Origin: an uncultured Bacteroides sp.
Lineage (GTDB): Bacteria > Bacteroidota > Bacteroidia > Bacteroidales > Bacteroidaceae
Length of the DNA stretch: 14,890 nt
Reading direction: 5' to 3'
Assembly (NCBI GenBank): GCA_902472795.1
Contig: CABROZ010000054.1
Span: 1 to 14,890 of the forward strand
The translations under genes and the position numbers were made by a program. The notes under the pieces are model-generated. The model did not search any database, was not told where the DNA came from, and was given only the letters and a program-made list of their open reading frames with translations. Positions 14,036-14,890 of this stretch are shown piece by piece; the stretch's first letter is position 1; each line of letters begins with the position of its first letter.

Positions 14036-14096
14036 AAATGCAAGTGTTTCTCTATTTTGACATACCCTCTTTCTTTAATTGGAATATGTCTTGTTT

Positions 14097-14365
14097 CTAT
14101 TTCTTTGTGTAATGATATCTCATGGAGAATATGTAAACCTCTATTATATCATCATGCACGGAGTAAACAATTCTATGCTCGGCATTGATTCTTCTTGACA
14201 TTTTCCGGCCAGTTCATATTTAAGTGGTTCTGGTTTTCCTATCCAAGGGTGTTCGGCTATATCTTCCAATAGGGTTTGAATTTTATTCAAGATGGCCTTG
14301 TTACCACTTTGCGTGAAGTATAGATATTCTTTCCGTGCCTGTTCTGACAATGTTATTCTGTACAT
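14097..14365 (-). pseudogene. YoeB/Txe-type mRNA interferase toxin, frameshifted
   Basis: YoeB toxins are RelE-fold nucleases that cut mRNA in the ribosome. The frame from the ATG at 14365 encodes MYRITLSEQARKEYLYF and GKPEPLKYELAGK, then ends after 73 residues in unrelated sequence. Adding one base near 14199 (coding strand AAATGTCAAGA for expected AAATGGTCAAGA) restores WSRRINAEHRIVYSV and the ending FSMRYHYTKK, with TAG at 14097-14099. The repaired 89-residue protein lines up with E. coli YoeB: E46 and R65 at the same numbers, and the terminal RYHY. The shift removes R65 and the catalytic histidine/tyrosine end, so the toxin should be inactive. Its start overlaps the antitoxin stop by 13 bases. 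Confidence 0.88.
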
Positions 14366-14643
14366 GCTGCCCGTTTTAAGAAGTCCTCTATGCTTTCACC
14401 TTCTTTCTGGGATATAGAATTACCGTTTTTAATATCCTCTTCACCTTTATGTATTGCTTCCATTGTATCGGGCGACGACATAAGGTATTCTGTTTCTTTT
14501 AGAGAATTATATTCATCCAAAGAAATCATCACTACCCCTTTACCATTCCCGCGATTGATAACTACGGTATCATGATCATCAATGACTGCATCAATGTAGC
14601 TTTTCAGGTTGGCTCTTAAATCTGTGAAATTGGCTGTTCTCAT
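14353..14643 (-). CDS. Phd/YefM-family antitoxin
   Basis: The ATG at 14643 gives 96 residues: MRTANFTDLRANLKSYIDAV, then VVINRGNGKGVVMISLDEYNSLKETEYL, the Phd/YefM fold that binds DNA as a dimer. An acidic, probably flexible C-terminal tail (about 60-96) would wrap the toxin. An upstream in-frame ATG (14667) lies inside the operator and is not used. The gene is intact, while its YoeB-type partner downstream is frameshifted, so this is an antitoxin without an active cognate toxin. It may still repress its own promoter through the inverted repeat at 14658-14693, or neutralise related toxins elsewhere. Confidence 0.9.
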   Translation of the reverse strand: MRTANFTDLRANLKSYIDAVIDDHDTVVINRGNGKGVVMISLDEYNSLKETEYLMSSPDTMEAIHKGEEDIKNGNSISQKEGESIEDFLKRAACTE

Positions 14644-14657
14644 AAATCTTCCTTTGC

Positions 14658-14693
14658 AAGTACGCAAAGATATATGTACTTATTTGCGTACTT
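14658..14693. promoter_or_regulatory. Antitoxin operator: perfect 11-bp inverted repeat
   Basis: AAGTACGCAAA at 14658-14668 and TTTGCGTACTT at 14683-14693 are perfect complements around a 14-base spacer. The dyad overlaps the -7 element of the antitoxin promoter, as expected for Phd/YefM autorepression. Confidence 0.75.
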
Positions 14694-14698
14694 ACAAA
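14665..14698 (-). promoter_or_regulatory. Promoter of the antitoxin-toxin pair
   Basis: On the minus strand: TTTG at 14698-14695, 22 bases, then TATCTTTG at 14672-14665, a full match to TAnnTTTG. The start codon follows 21 bases later, giving a short leader. Confidence 0.65.
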
Positions 14699-14790
14699 TA
14701 TAAATAGTTAATTATTAGATATAAAGAAAGAACACCATTTTTTCAGTTCTCCCTTTCCTCGATTAAACCGCCGCCTACAGCGATATGCCC

Positions 14791-14835
14791 AAAAACAAAA
14801 AAGCATCGACAATCATCAGATTATCAATGCTTTTT
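14791..14835 (-). terminator. Rho-independent terminator of the tRNA-Pro gene
   Basis: Minus-strand hairpin with a 17-pair stem, including two G-T pairs (arms 14819-14835 and 14798-14814), loop TGAT, and a T-rich tail TTTTTTGTTTTT. It begins six bases after the tRNA 3' end. Confidence 0.8.
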
Positions 14836-14841
14836 CACCAG

Positions 14842-14890
14842 TCGGGGTGACTGGATTCGAACCAGCGACCACACGCCCCCCAGACGCGTA
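14842..14890 (-). tRNA. tRNA-Pro (anticodon GGG), 5' part outside the window
   Basis: Read on the minus strand, the visible part contains the anticodon arm CGCGT-CTGGGGG-GCGTG (loop with T33, anticodon GGG, G37), a five-base variable region TGGTC, the T arm GCTGG-TTCGAAT-CCAGT, the acceptor 3' strand CACCCCG and discriminator A. The 3' CCA is not encoded. The 5' half (acceptor start, D arm) lies beyond position 14890. GGG reads proline codons CCC and CCU. Confidence 0.85.

Larger units (their letters stand above)
13725..14096. other. Gene-free stretch holding two repeat elements
   Basis: I see no coding sequence in these 372 bases between the barrel gene stop and the toxin pseudogene end. 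The stretch contains the 23-bp dyad array (13789-13880) and the REP-like inverted repeat (13959-14035), listed separately. No clear rho-independent terminator of the barrel gene is visible. Confidence 0.7.

Overview
The window looks like a chromosomal segment of a gut-type Bacteroidales bacterium (Bacteroides/Phocaeicola-like). The evidence is the gene content: a BF3164-type lipoprotein, a TonB-receptor-like outer membrane barrel with a carboxypeptidase-like N-terminal domain, an EFR1 flavodoxin-ferredoxin, and an Imm17-like membrane protein beside tsaE. There are no Shine-Dalgarno sites, and several upstream regions carry the Bacteroides -7 element TAnnTTTG, some with a -33 TTG-type element 20 bases away. 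I cannot name the species from sequence alone.

Layout. Positions 100-3549 hold a minus-strand run of housekeeping genes in transcription order: aroA (shikimate pathway), a small membrane-anchored protein with a CCxxHxxC cluster, an ABC-3 type metal transporter permease without its partners, tsaE (tRNA t6A synthesis) and an Imm17-like two-helix membrane protein. Positions 3665-5956, also minus strand, hold a TerB/J-domain protein, a macro-like A1S_2505-type protein and a BF3164-type lipoprotein. A divergent region with four 22-bp tandem repeats separates these from a thiol peroxidase (tpx, plus strand) that carries a signal peptide. Tpx converges on a periplasmic transglutaminase-like protein, which is divergent from an EFR1-family flavodoxin/ferredoxin.

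Positions 9237-13724 form a signalling locus. A sensor kinase and an OmpR-type response regulator (minus strand, ATGA overlap) are divergent from a 763-residue outer membrane beta-barrel receptor (plus strand). The response regulator has two separate lesions in its second half: an amber codon and an extra base. Only its receiver domain can be made, and the DNA-binding domain is lost. The 153-bp region between kinase and receptor carries TAAC elements spaced by 11 bp or multiples of it. This is the kind of phased direct repeat that OmpR-type regulators bind, so the operator appears to have outlived its regulator.

The right end (13725-14890) is accessory in character. It has four 23-bp dyad repeats, a dispersed REP-like inverted repeat, a YoeB-type toxin broken by a one-base deletion with its intact Phd/YefM antitoxin and a perfect 11-bp inverted-repeat operator, and the 3' two thirds of a tRNA-Pro(GGG) gene with its terminator.

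I found no clear undescribed multi-gene system. The most unusual items are the decayed regulator beside an intact kinase, receptor and phased operator; the three families of short intergenic tandem repeats (7, 22 and 23 bp); and the exported thiol peroxidase.
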